DNA of 64,000 nucleotides from an uncultured Paracoccaceae bacterium. GTDB taxonomy: Bacteria; Pseudomonadota; Alphaproteobacteria; Rhodobacterales; Rhodobacteraceae. The stretch lies in assembly GCA_947498985.1 (NCBI GenBank), contig CANMMF010000004.1, positions 62,001 through 126,000 of the forward strand, written 5' to 3'. The position numbers and the translations under genes are program-made. A model generated the notes under the pieces. It did not search any database and was not told the origin of the DNA. It saw only the letters and a list, made by a program, of their open reading frames with translations. Positions 17,937-26,234 of the stretch are shown piece by piece (position 1 is the first letter of the stretch; the number at the start of each line of letters is the position of its first letter).

Positions 17937-18683
17937 ATGATCACGCTGTCTGCGGTGCAGAAATCCTTTGGTGACAACCACGTGCTGCGCGGGGTCGATC
18001 TGGAGATCCCGAAGGCGACCTCCATGGTGATCATCGGCGGCTCCGGCACCGGCAAATCGGTGCTGCTGAAATCTGTGCTGGGGCTGGTGGCGCCCGACAG
18101 CGGCACCATCACGCTAGACGGAGATGACGTGACCAAAGCCGACCGCGACGCGTTTCTGGCACGTTTCGGCATGCTCTTTCAGGGCGGCGCGCTGTTTGAC
18201 AGCCTGCCGGTCTGGCAGAATGTCGCGTTCCGGCTGCTGCGCGGCTCGCTCAAGCGCCCGCGCGACGAGGCGCGCGACATCGCCATCGAGAAACTGCGCC
18301 GCGTGGGGCTGAAAGCCGATGTCGCCGACCGCTTTCCCGCCGAGCTGTCGGGCGGCATGCAGAAACGGGTGGGCCTGGCCCGCGCCATTGCCGCCGAGCC
18401 CGAGATCATCTTTTTCGACGAGCCCACAACCGGTCTCGATCCGATCATGGCGGGTGTGATCAACGATCTGATCCGCGAGATCGTGACGGAGATGGGCGCC
18501 ACGGCGATGACCATCACCCACGACATGTCTTCGGTGCGCGCCATCGCCGACAGCATCGCGATGCTGCATGACGGTGTGATCCAGTGGACCGGGCCGGTGG
18601 CGCAGATGGACGCGAGCGGCGATCCGTATCTCGCGCAGTTCATCTCGGGCAGCGCGGACGGGCCGATCGAGGCGGTGCGATGA
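17937..18683 (+). CDS. ABC transporter ATP-binding protein, MlaF-like
   Basis: 248 aa from the ATG at 17937; an in-frame ATG at 17919 would add 6 residues. Walker A is GGSGTGKSVLL, the signature is LSGGMQKRVGLARAIA, and Walker B is IIFFDEPTTGLDP, with the switch HD in ITHDMSSVR. The signature LSGGMQKR is the MlaF/Ttg2A form. It pairs with the MlaE-type permease upstream for lipid transport between membranes. The start could not be settled by a ribosome-binding site. Confidence 0.88.
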   Translation: MITLSAVQKSFGDNHVLRGVDLEIPKATSMVIIGGSGTGKSVLLKSVLGLVAPDSGTITLDGDDVTKADRDAFLARFGMLFQGGALFDSLPVWQNVAFRLLRGSLKRPRDEARDIAIEKLRRVGLKADVADRFPAELSGGMQKRVGLARAIAAEPEIIFFDEPTTGLDPIMAGVINDLIREIVTEMGATAMTITHDMSSVRAIADSIAMLHDGVIQWTGPVAQMDASGDPYLAQFISGSADGPIEAVR

Positions 18684-18693
18684 GGCGCGTTCC

Positions 18694-19080
18694 ATGAGCT
18701 TTCTGCCCGAACCCGATCCGGTGGTCGTGGCGCTGCTGGTCTATCGCAAGTTCCTCTATCTGGAGATCCTGGCGTTGCTGGCGCTGGTGCGGCTGATCGT
18801 GGGGCGCGGGTTGGCGCGCTGGCCTGCGCTGATCACACTGCTGCTGGCGCTGGGCGGTGTCGCGACCACCTTTGCGCCCGCGGCAGGGCTCAATCACGGG
18901 CCGCTTTACACAAATGCCGCCCAGCTGATGGCGGGGGGCGGCGGCATGGCGGCGCTGCTGGTGCCCTCGGCGATCTTTCTGATCTGCACGATCCTGCCCG
19001 ACGCGCGCTGGCGCTGGATCGATCTGCTGCACGGGCTGATGCTGGCGGCGCTGCTCGGCATGTGGTGGTGGATCTCGTGA
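18694..19080 (+). CDS. Small integral membrane protein, unknown function
   Basis: 128 aa with four hydrophobic segments: FLYLEILALLALVRLIVG, WPALITLLLALGGVATTF, AALLVPSAIFLICTIL, and GLMLAALLGMWWWIS at the C-terminus. It starts 10 bp after the stop of the MlaF-like gene and its own stop overlaps the GTG of the PqiA-like gene, so it lies in the same operon. I recognise no family. Its position suggests a part in envelope or lipid transport, but that is inference. Confidence 0.7.
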   Translation: MSFLPEPDPVVVALLVYRKFLYLEILALLALVRLIVGRGLARWPALITLLLALGGVATTFAPAAGLNHGPLYTNAAQLMAGGGGMAALLVPSAIFLICTILPDARWRWIDLLHGLMLAALLGMWWWIS

Positions 19081-19598
19081 CCGGCGCGGGGCAGCGGTGG
19101 GTTGAAAACCCACCCTACGGCGTGTTGCGCTGGGTCAACCTCGCGCTTCTGGGACTCTACCCCGTGGCGTGGTTTGCGCCGCTCATACGCGCGGGCCTGC
19201 TGCCGCTTTTCGGGCTGAGCGAAATCTCGGTGATCTCGGGTCTGCAATCGCTCTGGCGCTCGGATGTCTTTCTGGCGCTGATGGTCACTCTGTTTGCTCT
19301 GGTGGCGCCATTGCTCAAGACGCTGGGGCTGGCGCTTCTTCAGTTTCACCTGCTCGACCGGCGCGCGCTGCCCGTCGTGAACCTGATCGGCAAGCTTGCG
19401 ATGGCGGACATCTTTCTGGTGGCGGTCTACATCACGGTGGTGAAAGGCATCGGGCTGGGCCGGATCGAGGTGGCCTGGGGTCTTTACCTCTTCAGCTTGT
19501 GTGTTCTGACCTCCATCGGGCTGGGTATCCTCGAAGCCCGCCGCCCAGCCCGCCGCCCTGCCCCCGATCCCGATCCCGATCCCGATCCCGCTTCCTGA
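19077..19598 (+). CDS. Paraquat-inducible protein A (PqiA)-like membrane protein
   Basis: 173 aa from the GTG at 19077, which overlaps the preceding stop (GTGA); three GTG codons just upstream (19062-19068) are alternatives. LLGLYPVAWFAPLI, then SDVFLALMVTLFALVAPLLKTLGL, then GKLAMADIFLVAVYI match the PqiA half-module: KxGxxAMxDIF is its signature. The first 15 residues are encoded by a perfect hairpin repeat (19096-19114). The C-terminus is a run of Pro-Asp pairs encoded by a GATCCC tandem repeat. PqiA proteins belong to inter-membrane lipid transport systems, which fits the MlaE/MlaF-like neighbours. Confidence 0.8.
   Translation: MTGAGQRWVENPPYGVLRWVNLALLGLYPVAWFAPLIRAGLLPLFGLSEISVISGLQSLWRSDVFLALMVTLFALVAPLLKTLGLALLQFHLLDRRALPVVNLIGKLAMADIFLVAVYITVVKGIGLGRIEVAWGLYLFSLCVLTSIGLGILEARRPARRPAPDPDPDPDPAS
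19096..19114. repeat. Perfect 8-bp hairpin inside the PqiA-like gene
   Basis: GGTGGGTT (19096-19103), loop GAA, AACCCACC (19107-19114), followed by CTACGG. It resembles a REP-like palindrome common in bacterial intergenic DNA, here read as codons for RWVENPPYG. Confidence 0.6.
19565..19590. repeat. GATCCC hexanucleotide tandem repeat
   Basis: Four in-register copies of a GATCCC hexamer at the 3' end of the PqiA-like gene encode alternating Pro and Asp. A change in copy number would alter tail length without shifting frame. Confidence 0.75.
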
Positions 19599-19613
19599 CC
19601 CGCCGGAGACCCC

Positions 19614-20978
19614 ATGGCCAAACCGACCCTCAGTTTTGTCTGCCAATCCTGCGGCGCCGCCTATTCCAAATGGTCGGGCCGCTGCGAGAGCTGCGGTGAG
19701 TGGAATTCCATCGTCGAGGAAAAGCCGCTCTCCGACGGGCCTGCCAAAAAGGCGCTGAAAGGCCGCGGGCGCCGGGTCGCGCTGACGGATCTGGCCACCA
19801 AGGAAGCCCCGCCGCCGCGCACCCGCTCGGGCATGGAGGAGCTTGACCGCGTGCTGGGCGGCGGGCTGGTGCCGGCCTCTGCCGTGCTGGTCGGTGGCGA
19901 TCCGGGCATCGGCAAATCCACCCTGCTGCTGCAGGCCGCGGCCAGCTTTGCGCGCGCAGGCCTCAGCGTGATCTACATCTCCGGCGAAGAGGCCAGCGCC
20001 CAGGTCCGGCTGCGCGCCGCCCGGCTCGGGCTCACCGATGCGCAGGTGCGGCTGGCCGCCGAAACCAGCCTGCGCGACATCCTCACCACGCTCGACGAAG
20101 AGCGCCCGGATCTTGCGATCATCGATTCCATCCAGACCATGTGGGCCGACAATGTCGAAAGCGCGCCGGGCTCGGTCAGCCAGGTGCGCGCGGCCTCGCA
20201 TGAGCTGACATCTTTCGCCAAGAAGCGCGGCTCTTCGGTCATTCTGGTGGGGCATGTGACCAAGGAAGGCCAGATCGCGGGGCCGCGCGTGGTCGAGCAC
20301 ATGGTCGACACCGTGCTTTACTTCGAAGGTGAGCGCGGCCACCAGTTCCGCATCCTGCGCTCCGTCAAGAACCGCTTCGGACCCGCGGACGAGATCGGCG
20401 TCTTCGAGATGACCGGCGCCGGGCTGGCCGAAGTGGGCAACCCCTCGGCGCTCTTTCTCAGCGAGCGCGGCAGCCCGGCGCCCGGATCGGTGGTCTTTGC
20501 CGGGATCGAGGGCACACGGCCGGTGCTGGTGGAGTTCCAGGCGCTGGTCGCGCCCAGCCCGCATGCCCAGGCGCGCCGCTCGGTGGTGGGCTGGGATGGC
20601 GGGCGGCTGGCGATGATCCTGGCGGTGCTCGAATCGCGCTGCGGCATCCCCTTTGCCGGGCTCGACGTCTATCTCAACGTGGCCGGCGGGATGAAAATCT
20701 CCGAACCCGCCGCCGATCTGGCTGTGGCCGCTGCGCTACTTTCCGCGCGTGAGGACGTGGGCCTGCCGCCCGAGACTGTCGTTTTCGGCGAAATCAGCCT
20801 ATCAGGGGCCCTGCGTCCCGTGGGCCAGATGGAAAATCGCTTGAAAGAGGCCAGAAAACTTGGTTTCTCCACCGCGATCCTGCCAACCGGCGGCAAGTCC
20901 GGAGGCACAGGTGGCATGGCGCTCAACCAGATGAGCGATCTTGCGGGTTTTGTTGGTGATGTGTTCGGCGCGGGATAG
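19614..20978 (+). CDS. radA: DNA repair protein RadA
   Basis: 454 aa. Branch-migration helicase related to RecA. The zinc finger is Cys10-x2-Cys13 and Cys24-x2-Cys27. Walker A is GGDPGIGKS (94-102). The RadA-specific KNRFG motif is at 252-256. The C-terminal 150 residues form the Lon-protease-like domain (GGMKISEPAADLAVAAAL). The length is typical. The 3' end lies 28 bp before the CvpA-family gene, suggesting co-transcription. Confidence 0.97.
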   Translation: MAKPTLSFVCQSCGAAYSKWSGRCESCGEWNSIVEEKPLSDGPAKKALKGRGRRVALTDLATKEAPPPRTRSGMEELDRVLGGGLVPASAVLVGGDPGIGKSTLLLQAAASFARAGLSVIYISGEEASAQVRLRAARLGLTDAQVRLAAETSLRDILTTLDEERPDLAIIDSIQTMWADNVESAPGSVSQVRAASHELTSFAKKRGSSVILVGHVTKEGQIAGPRVVEHMVDTVLYFEGERGHQFRILRSVKNRFGPADEIGVFEMTGAGLAEVGNPSALFLSERGSPAPGSVVFAGIEGTRPVLVEFQALVAPSPHAQARRSVVGWDGGRLAMILAVLESRCGIPFAGLDVYLNVAGGMKISEPAADLAVAAALLSAREDVGLPPETVVFGEISLSGALRPVGQMENRLKEARKLGFSTAILPTGGKSGGTGGMALNQMSDLAGFVGDVFGAG

Positions 20979-21006
20979 CGCGCGCATCCACAGGCGGAGA
21001 GAGCAG

Positions 21007-21579
21007 ATGGAAGGCTTTACGGTCGTCGACGGGGCGGTAGCGGTCATTATCGTGCTGTCGGCACTGCTGGCCTATTCGCGCGGGCTTGTGCGCGAGGCGA
21101 TGGCCATCGCGGGCTGGATCGTGGCCGCGATCCTCGCCTTCATGTTCGCCGATCAGGTGCAGCCGCTGGTCAAGGAGATCCCCGTGGTGGGCGATTTCCT
21201 GACCGACAGCTGCGAGCTCAGCATCATCGCGGCCTTTGCGGCGGTGTTCACGCTGGCGCTGGTGATCACGTCGCTGTTCACGCCGCTTTTTTCGTCGCTC
21301 ATCCAGCGCTCGGCGCTGGGCGGGCTCGATCAGGCGCTGGGGTTCTTCTTTGGCGTGGCGCGCGGCGTGCTGCTGGTGGCGATCGGGTTCTTTGTCTACG
21401 AAACGGTGATCACCGCGCAGAACATCCCGATGGTCGATGACAGCCGCTCGGCGGCGGTTTTCTCGCGCTTTACCGGCCGCATCGAAGAGCAGAACCCCGA
21501 ACAGGCGCTGGGCTGGATCACCGCGCAATACGAACAGCTTGTGGGCATCTGCGACGCGCCGTCGGGCAACGACACCTGA
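21007..21579 (+). CDS. cvpA: CvpA-family membrane protein
   Basis: 190 aa with four membrane segments. The N-terminal VDGAVAVIIVLSALLAYSRGLVREAM is the CvpA signature region (GxxRG), and GGLDQALGFFFGVARG near residue 100 is the second conserved block. The family is linked to colicin V production in E. coli and to envelope or biofilm traits. The ATG at 21007 has GGAGAGAG upstream. Gene order radA-cvpA (and purF a little further on) is common in alphaproteobacteria. Confidence 0.9.
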   Translation: MEGFTVVDGAVAVIIVLSALLAYSRGLVREAMAIAGWIVAAILAFMFADQVQPLVKEIPVVGDFLTDSCELSIIAAFAAVFTLALVITSLFTPLFSSLIQRSALGGLDQALGFFFGVARGVLLVAIGFFVYETVITAQNIPMVDDSRSAAVFSRFTGRIEEQNPEQALGWITAQYEQLVGICDAPSGNDT

Positions 21580-21589
21580 GCCGCCGCGC

Positions 21590-22783
21590 TCAGTCGGCCA
21601 GAAACGCGTCCACCGCATCCATCAGCCGCGCGAAGCCCGGCTCGTCGGGCACCAGCACGTGATTGCCGCTGTCGATGCTGAGCAGCGTGGCGTTGGGCAG
21701 CAGCCGGGCAAAGACCTGGGCCTGCGAGAACGGCTGCAGCGAATCGTGCAGCGCGTGGGCCACGAGGACCGGCACATCGACCTGCGGCAGGATCGCGGTG
21801 ACATCCACCGTCGCGCAGACCGAGCGCAGCCGCGCGGCCCATTCCGGCGAGGCGGAGGCGACCTGGATGTCGATGAAGCTCTGGATCTGCGCTTCGCTCG
21901 CGGACGGCATGAAAAGGGAGCTGAAACAGCGCATCGCACCGATATTCGGCTTGCCCCAGCCTTTCAGGATAAGCTCGCCGAAAGCCTGCGTCATCGCGGC
22001 CCCGATCTCGCCATCGCGCACCTCGCTGCCTTGCGCGAACCCGCCGTAGATGACGATCCGGTCGACCCGTCCGGGGTTTCGATGCGCATAGAGACAGGCG
22101 ACCGAGGCGCTTTGCGACGGCGCGAAGATCGAAAACCGCGCAAGCCCCGCCGCGTCGGCGACCGCGTCGAGATCCTCCACCAGCTTGTCGAGCGAAATCG
22201 TATCCACCGCGCGGTCGGACATGCCGGTGCCGCGCGGATCGTAGCGGATCAGGGTCCTGCCGCGGCCCAGCCGGTCGAGCCAGCGACTCCAGACCGGATT
22301 GTCGAAATCGAGCTCCTGATGGGTCATCCAGTGCCCGGCCCGCACCAGCGGCGGGCCGTCGCCGATCGAGCTCCAGGCAATGCCCGCACCGTCCGCCGAG
22401 CTTGCCATGCGGATCTCGAACGCCGGTTTGCCGCCCGCGTCGCGGGGCCCGCCGGGATCTCCGGCAGACGGCCCGTCCTGACTGACCGGCCCCAGCAATT
22501 GCACGCCGACACGCGGCAGCGTCCGGATGACGGCCTGAGCGCGACCGGTATCGCCAACCGCGCGGCGCGCGGCGCTGATCCGCGCGGCCACGGTGGCGTC
22601 CGAGACGATCTGGCCTTTCCAGACCTCCGCGATCATGTCGTCGCGGCTGACCACCTCTCCGGCGCGTCTGACCAGCAGCGCCAGAAGCGCAAAGACCTGC
22701 GGTTCGAGATGCACCTCCTGCCCTGCGCGCAGAAAGAGGTGGCGGTCGGGATCCAGCAGGCAATCGGCAAATCTGAAACGCAT
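21590..22783 (-). CDS. Fusion of an OmpR-type winged helix with an alpha/beta hydrolase
   Basis: 397 aa. Residues 1-98 form a DNA-binding winged helix of the Trans_reg_C type (LEPQVFALLALLVRRAGEVV, then VIRTLPRVGVQLLGPV). A Pro/Gly-rich linker spans 100-120. Residues 121-397 are an alpha/beta hydrolase with the oxyanion region YDPRGTGMSD (181-190), a nucleophile elbow around Ser225 (SQSAS instead of GxSxG), and a C-terminal GNH that can supply the catalytic His. The protein could be a regulator that senses a ligand through a hydrolase fold. It converges with cvpA 10 bp away. The catalytic state is uncertain because the elbow lacks both glycines. Confidence 0.85.
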   Translation of the reverse strand: MRFRFADCLLDPDRHLFLRAGQEVHLEPQVFALLALLVRRAGEVVSRDDMIAEVWKGQIVSDATVAARISAARRAVGDTGRAQAVIRTLPRVGVQLLGPVSQDGPSAGDPGGPRDAGGKPAFEIRMASSADGAGIAWSSIGDGPPLVRAGHWMTHQELDFDNPVWSRWLDRLGRGRTLIRYDPRGTGMSDRAVDTISLDKLVEDLDAVADAAGLARFSIFAPSQSASVACLYAHRNPGRVDRIVIYGGFAQGSEVRDGEIGAAMTQAFGELILKGWGKPNIGAMRCFSSLFMPSASEAQIQSFIDIQVASASPEWAARLRSVCATVDVTAILPQVDVPVLVAHALHDSLQPFSQAQVFARLLPNATLLSIDSGNHVLVPDEPGFARLMDAVDAFLAD

Positions 22784-22943
22784 GGCGTCAGTCTAGGCCC
22801 GTTCCGCCGGTCTTTGAAAGAGATCTGAAGAGCGGCGGGCAAATCAGAAGGGTTTCGCAAGCACATCACAAGACCGTCTTCAAGCGGCGCGGCGCGGAAT
22901 GCGCGAGCCTGAGACCGCACCCAACACAGCAAGGACACGCGAC

Positions 22944-23114
22944 ATGACCGACACACGCATCCGCACCCGCCCCGACGGCTCCATCGACACCGGTTTTTAC
23001 ATGGCGCGCGGGCGTCACATGCGCTCTGAGGCCGCGCATCGCATGATGGGCCACGACACAAGCGCCGAGAAACGCCAGACCCCGCGCGCGCGCCGGTCGT
23101 TCTTTTCGCTCTGA
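22944..23114 (+). CDS. Small basic conserved-type protein
   Basis: 56 aa. AAGGA lies 10 bp upstream of the ATG. The composition is Arg-rich with an internal RPDGSIDTGFYMARGR segment that I believe recurs in Rhodobacterales proteins. There is no signal peptide or membrane span. A hairpin (CGGCTGC and GCAGCCG, near 23125-23145) follows the stop. It could be a nucleic-acid-binding protein, but no function is assigned. Confidence 0.55.
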   Translation: MTDTRIRTRPDGSIDTGFYMARGRHMRSEAAHRMMGHDTSAEKRQTPRARRSFFSL

Positions 23115-23299
23115 TCCGCCGATACGGCTGCGCCGCGGGCAGCCGTTCCCGGCCCGGTTGCCGAAAACCTGTGCGGTTCTGCGGCATCCGGGCCACCTTG
23201 CGGGCTTCCGGCCACAAAGCCCCCTTGTAATATGATCCTTTCGTGACACATCACGCTTGAGCCCTTAAGAGGAGGGCACCTCTCTGTCACGGATTCGGG

Positions 23300-24778
23300 A
23301 TGCTGCTCTTGACCGAACTGAGCCTACCGCCTGCCCACCCTTTCGACGACGACAAATTGCGGGAGGAATGCGGGATCTTCGGCGTTGTCGGCGTGACCGA
23401 TGCGGCGAATTTTGTGGCCCTCGGCCTGCACGCGCTGCAACATCGCGGCCAGGAAGCGGGCGGGATTGTCTCGCACCACCCCGAGAGCGGCTTCAACTCC
23501 GCCCGGCGGTTCGGCTATGTGCGCGACAATTTCACCAAGCAGTCGCTGATGGAGACGCTGCCCGGCCAGCTTGCCATCGGCCATGTGCGCTATTCCACCG
23601 CCGGCTCCAAAGGCCAGACCGCGATCCGCGACGTGCAGCCGTTTTTCGGCGAGTTCTCCATGGGCGGCGCGGCGATTGCCCATAACGGCAACATCACCAA
23701 TGCCGACGCGCTGCGCCGCGAACTGATCGAGCGCGGCTCGATCTTTCAAAGCTCGTCGGACAGCGAATGCATCATCCACCTGATGGCCCGCTCGCTGCAG
23801 CGCGACATCCCCGCCCGGATGGAGGATGCGCTGCGCCGCGTCGAAGGCGCGTTTTCGGTGGTGGCGATGACCCGCACCAAGCTGATCGGCGTGCGCGACC
23901 CGCTGGGCGTGCGCCCGCTGGTGCTGGGCAAGATCGGCGATGGCTGGGCCCTGAGCTCGGAGACCTGCGCGCTCGACATCATCGGGGCGGAGTTCGTGCG
24001 CGAGATCGAACCGGGCGAGATGGTTGTGATCACCGAAAAAGGCGTCGAGAGCCACCACCCGTTCCGCCCGCAACGGCCGCGGTTCTGCATCTTCGAACAT
24101 GTCTATTTCTCGCGTCCCGACAGCATGCTGGGCGGGCGTTCGGTCTATGAGACGCGCCGTCAGATCGGTGTGGAGCTGGCCCGCGAGGCGCCGGTCGAGG
24201 CCGACATGGTCTGCCCGGTGCCCGACAGCGGCACCCCCGCCGCCATCGGCTTTGCGCATGAGAGCGGCATTCCCTACGGCATGGGCATCATCCGCAACCA
24301 GTATATGGGCCGGACATTCATCGAGCCCACCGAGCAGATCCGCAACATGGGTGTGCGCCTCAAGCTCAACGTCAACCGCGCGTTGATTCAGGGCAAGCGA
24401 GTGATCCTGGTGGACGACTCGGTGGTGCGCGGCACCACCTCGCGCAAGATCAAGGAAATGATCCTCGATGCAGGCGCGGCGGAGGTGCATTTCCGCATCG
24501 CCTCGCCGCCCACCGCCTGGCCGTGTTTTTACGGGGTCGACACGCCGCAGCGCGAAAAATTGCTGGCGGCGACCATGTCCGAAGAAGAGATGCGCGCCCA
24601 TCTGGGTGTCGACAGCCTCAAGTTCATCTCGCTCGACGGGCTGTACCGCGCGGTCGGCGAGGCCAAGGGGCGCGATCCCGATCAGCCGCAATATTGCGAT
24701 GCGTGTTTTTCCGGGGAATACCCGGTCGAACCGGCGGACATGATCGAAAAGGGCTTTGAGATGAAAGCCGCCGAATAG
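23300..24778 (+). CDS. purF: Amidophosphoribosyltransferase
   Basis: 492 aa. It makes phosphoribosylamine from PRPP and glutamine, the first step of purine synthesis. The glutaminase nucleophile is Cys24 in EECGIFGVV after a short propeptide. The PRPP motif VILVDDSVVRGTT lies near residues 367-379. Four cysteines match the Fe-S ligands of the B. subtilis enzyme: RFCIFEHVYF, WPCFYGVDTP and the pair in YCDACFSG. So this is the Fe-S, propeptide-bearing type. The ATG at 23300 has only a weak upstream site. An upstream TAATAT near 23230 could be a -10 box. Confidence 0.96.
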   Translation: MLLLTELSLPPAHPFDDDKLREECGIFGVVGVTDAANFVALGLHALQHRGQEAGGIVSHHPESGFNSARRFGYVRDNFTKQSLMETLPGQLAIGHVRYSTAGSKGQTAIRDVQPFFGEFSMGGAAIAHNGNITNADALRRELIERGSIFQSSSDSECIIHLMARSLQRDIPARMEDALRRVEGAFSVVAMTRTKLIGVRDPLGVRPLVLGKIGDGWALSSETCALDIIGAEFVREIEPGEMVVITEKGVESHHPFRPQRPRFCIFEHVYFSRPDSMLGGRSVYETRRQIGVELAREAPVEADMVCPVPDSGTPAAIGFAHESGIPYGMGIIRNQYMGRTFIEPTEQIRNMGVRLKLNVNRALIQGKRVILVDDSVVRGTTSRKIKEMILDAGAAEVHFRIASPPTAWPCFYGVDTPQREKLLAATMSEEEMRAHLGVDSLKFISLDGLYRAVGEAKGRDPDQPQYCDACFSGEYPVEPADMIEKGFEMKAAE

Positions 24779-24985
24779 GCACGCGTATCGCCGCTTTCAA
24801 GCCCGCGGCCCCTGCCCCGACACCATGTCGCAGCGATGTCCTGCTGACACCCGCCATCCGCCTCGGCGGGAAATTGCTGCGTCGCAGCATGGCCTCTTTC
24901 GCCTTGTCCCGATCCCCGGTAGGTGCCCGCCTCGCGTGACGCGGTCTGCGGCCACGCAAAGAATTTGAAACGGATTGAGGCAGAA

Positions 24986-25321
24986 ATGCTGACGGACAAG
25001 ATACGACCCCGCCTGCGTCCCGAGGGGCTGGTCAAGGACAAGGCCGGGGATACGGCGGAAGACGCCGACGGGCAAAACGCAAAGGCCGAGGCCATCGCCA
25101 CGGTCGAGGCGCCGCTGGCACTTGACGGGCTGATGCTGCTGGGCATCTTCGGCAAGGAAGAGGCGCTCAACGCGCTGGTGCGCCTGCCCGGTGGCCGGGT
25201 GGAAGAGATCACCGCAGGCGGCGAGCTGCAGGGCCGGCGCGTGGCCGCGGTGACCGCGGAGGAAGTCATCCTGCAGGGCCCCGGAGGACTGCGCCGCCTG
25301 TCGATGCCGGACGCCGCCTGA
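24986..25321 (+). CDS. Small protein with a PilP/GspC-like domain
   Basis: 111 aa. After a charged 45-residue head (KAEAIATVEAPLALDG), the pattern LMLLGIFGKEEALNALVRLPGG, then VEEITAGGELQGRRVAAVTAEEVIL follows the PilP/GspC homology-region fold that docks secretins. There is no signal peptide, membrane span or other pilus gene nearby. In related bacteria a similar domain ends a longer protein, so this may be a stand-alone version. GAGG lies 8 bp upstream of the ATG at 24986. The assignment is by pattern only. Confidence 0.55.
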   Translation: MLTDKIRPRLRPEGLVKDKAGDTAEDADGQNAKAEAIATVEAPLALDGLMLLGIFGKEEALNALVRLPGGRVEEITAGGELQGRRVAAVTAEEVILQGPGGLRRLSMPDAA

Positions 25322-25378
25322 GGTGTGTTTCGCCGTCGCGCGCTTGACCTTCGGCGCGCGGCGACGCATGCACGCGGC

Positions 25379-26041
25379 ATGACAAAACTTGCTCTTATCA
25401 CAGGGGCCTCGCGCGGTCTGGGCTTCGCGCTGGCCGAAGCGCTGGCACCGGCGTATCACATCATCGCGGTTGCCCGCACCGTGGGCGGGCTCGAGGAGCT
25501 CGACGACCGGATCAAGGCGCGCGGCGGCGAGGCCACGCTGGCGCCGATGGACATCACCGATGCCAAGGCGATGGCGCATCTCTGCCGGTCGATCCATGAC
25601 CGCTGGGGGCCGCCGGCCAACACGGGCGACGGTGTTGTGGCGCTCTGGGCGCATACCGCGATCCATGCCGCGCCGCTGACCCCGGCGCATCACCTCGATG
25701 CCAAGGACTGGGCGAAATCGCTCCGGATCAATGTCGACGCGCTGGGCCATCTTATCCCGTATGTCGCGCCGCTGCTGGGCGAGGACGGGCGGGCGCTCTT
25801 TTTTGACGACCCCATGGGTGGCGAGAAGTTCTTTGGCCATTACGGCACTACCAAGGCCGCGCAGATCGCGCTGGCCCGCAGCTGGGCCGCTGAGACCGCC
25901 AGGCTCGGGCCGCGGGTGGAGATCCTCAACCCGCGCCCGATGGCCACCGCCACCCGCGCGCGGTTCTATCCCGGTGAGGATCGCGCGGCGCTCGCAGGCA
26001 TTGCCGATGAAGCGCAGCGGCTGCTGGCGGCGCTCGACTGA
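25379..26041 (+). CDS. SDR-family oxidoreductase
   Basis: 220 aa. The NAD(P) motif TGASRGLG lies at residues 9-16, and the catalytic Tyr-x3-Lys is present as HYGTTKAAQ near residue 160. DITD near residue 60 is the adenine-binding Asp. It is shorter than classical SDRs (about 250 aa) and ends soon after the active site. It follows the PilP-like gene by 57 bp. Substrate unknown. Confidence 0.85.
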   Translation: MTKLALITGASRGLGFALAEALAPAYHIIAVARTVGGLEELDDRIKARGGEATLAPMDITDAKAMAHLCRSIHDRWGPPANTGDGVVALWAHTAIHAAPLTPAHHLDAKDWAKSLRINVDALGHLIPYVAPLLGEDGRALFFDDPMGGEKFFGHYGTTKAAQIALARSWAAETARLGPRVEILNPRPMATATRARFYPGEDRAALAGIADEAQRLLAALD

Positions 26042-26063
26042 CGGGCCTTGGCGCGCGCCGCTG

Positions 26064-26110
26064 CGCGCCGGAGGCGCTGCCCCCGGATCCCGGAAGTTCA
26101 AAGGCAAGAT
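26064..26110 (+). repeat. Partial copy of the intergenic palindromic element (copy E)
   Basis: GGCGCTGCCCCCGG, then CCCGGAAGTTC and GCAAGATGA. This matches the module order of the other copies but lacks a clean left stem. It lies in the 193-bp gap between the SDR gene and surE, which holds no gene. Confidence 0.4.
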
Positions 26111-26234
26111 GACGCCTGGGACAGGGAAGCTGGTGAAGGCCGGGCGCTATTGAGGCCGCGTGGCGAGGCGCGGGCCGCTTGCCCCCTGCGGCGCGCTCGC
26201 CTATTGAGGAAAAAAGGCGAACCTGGGCGGATTC

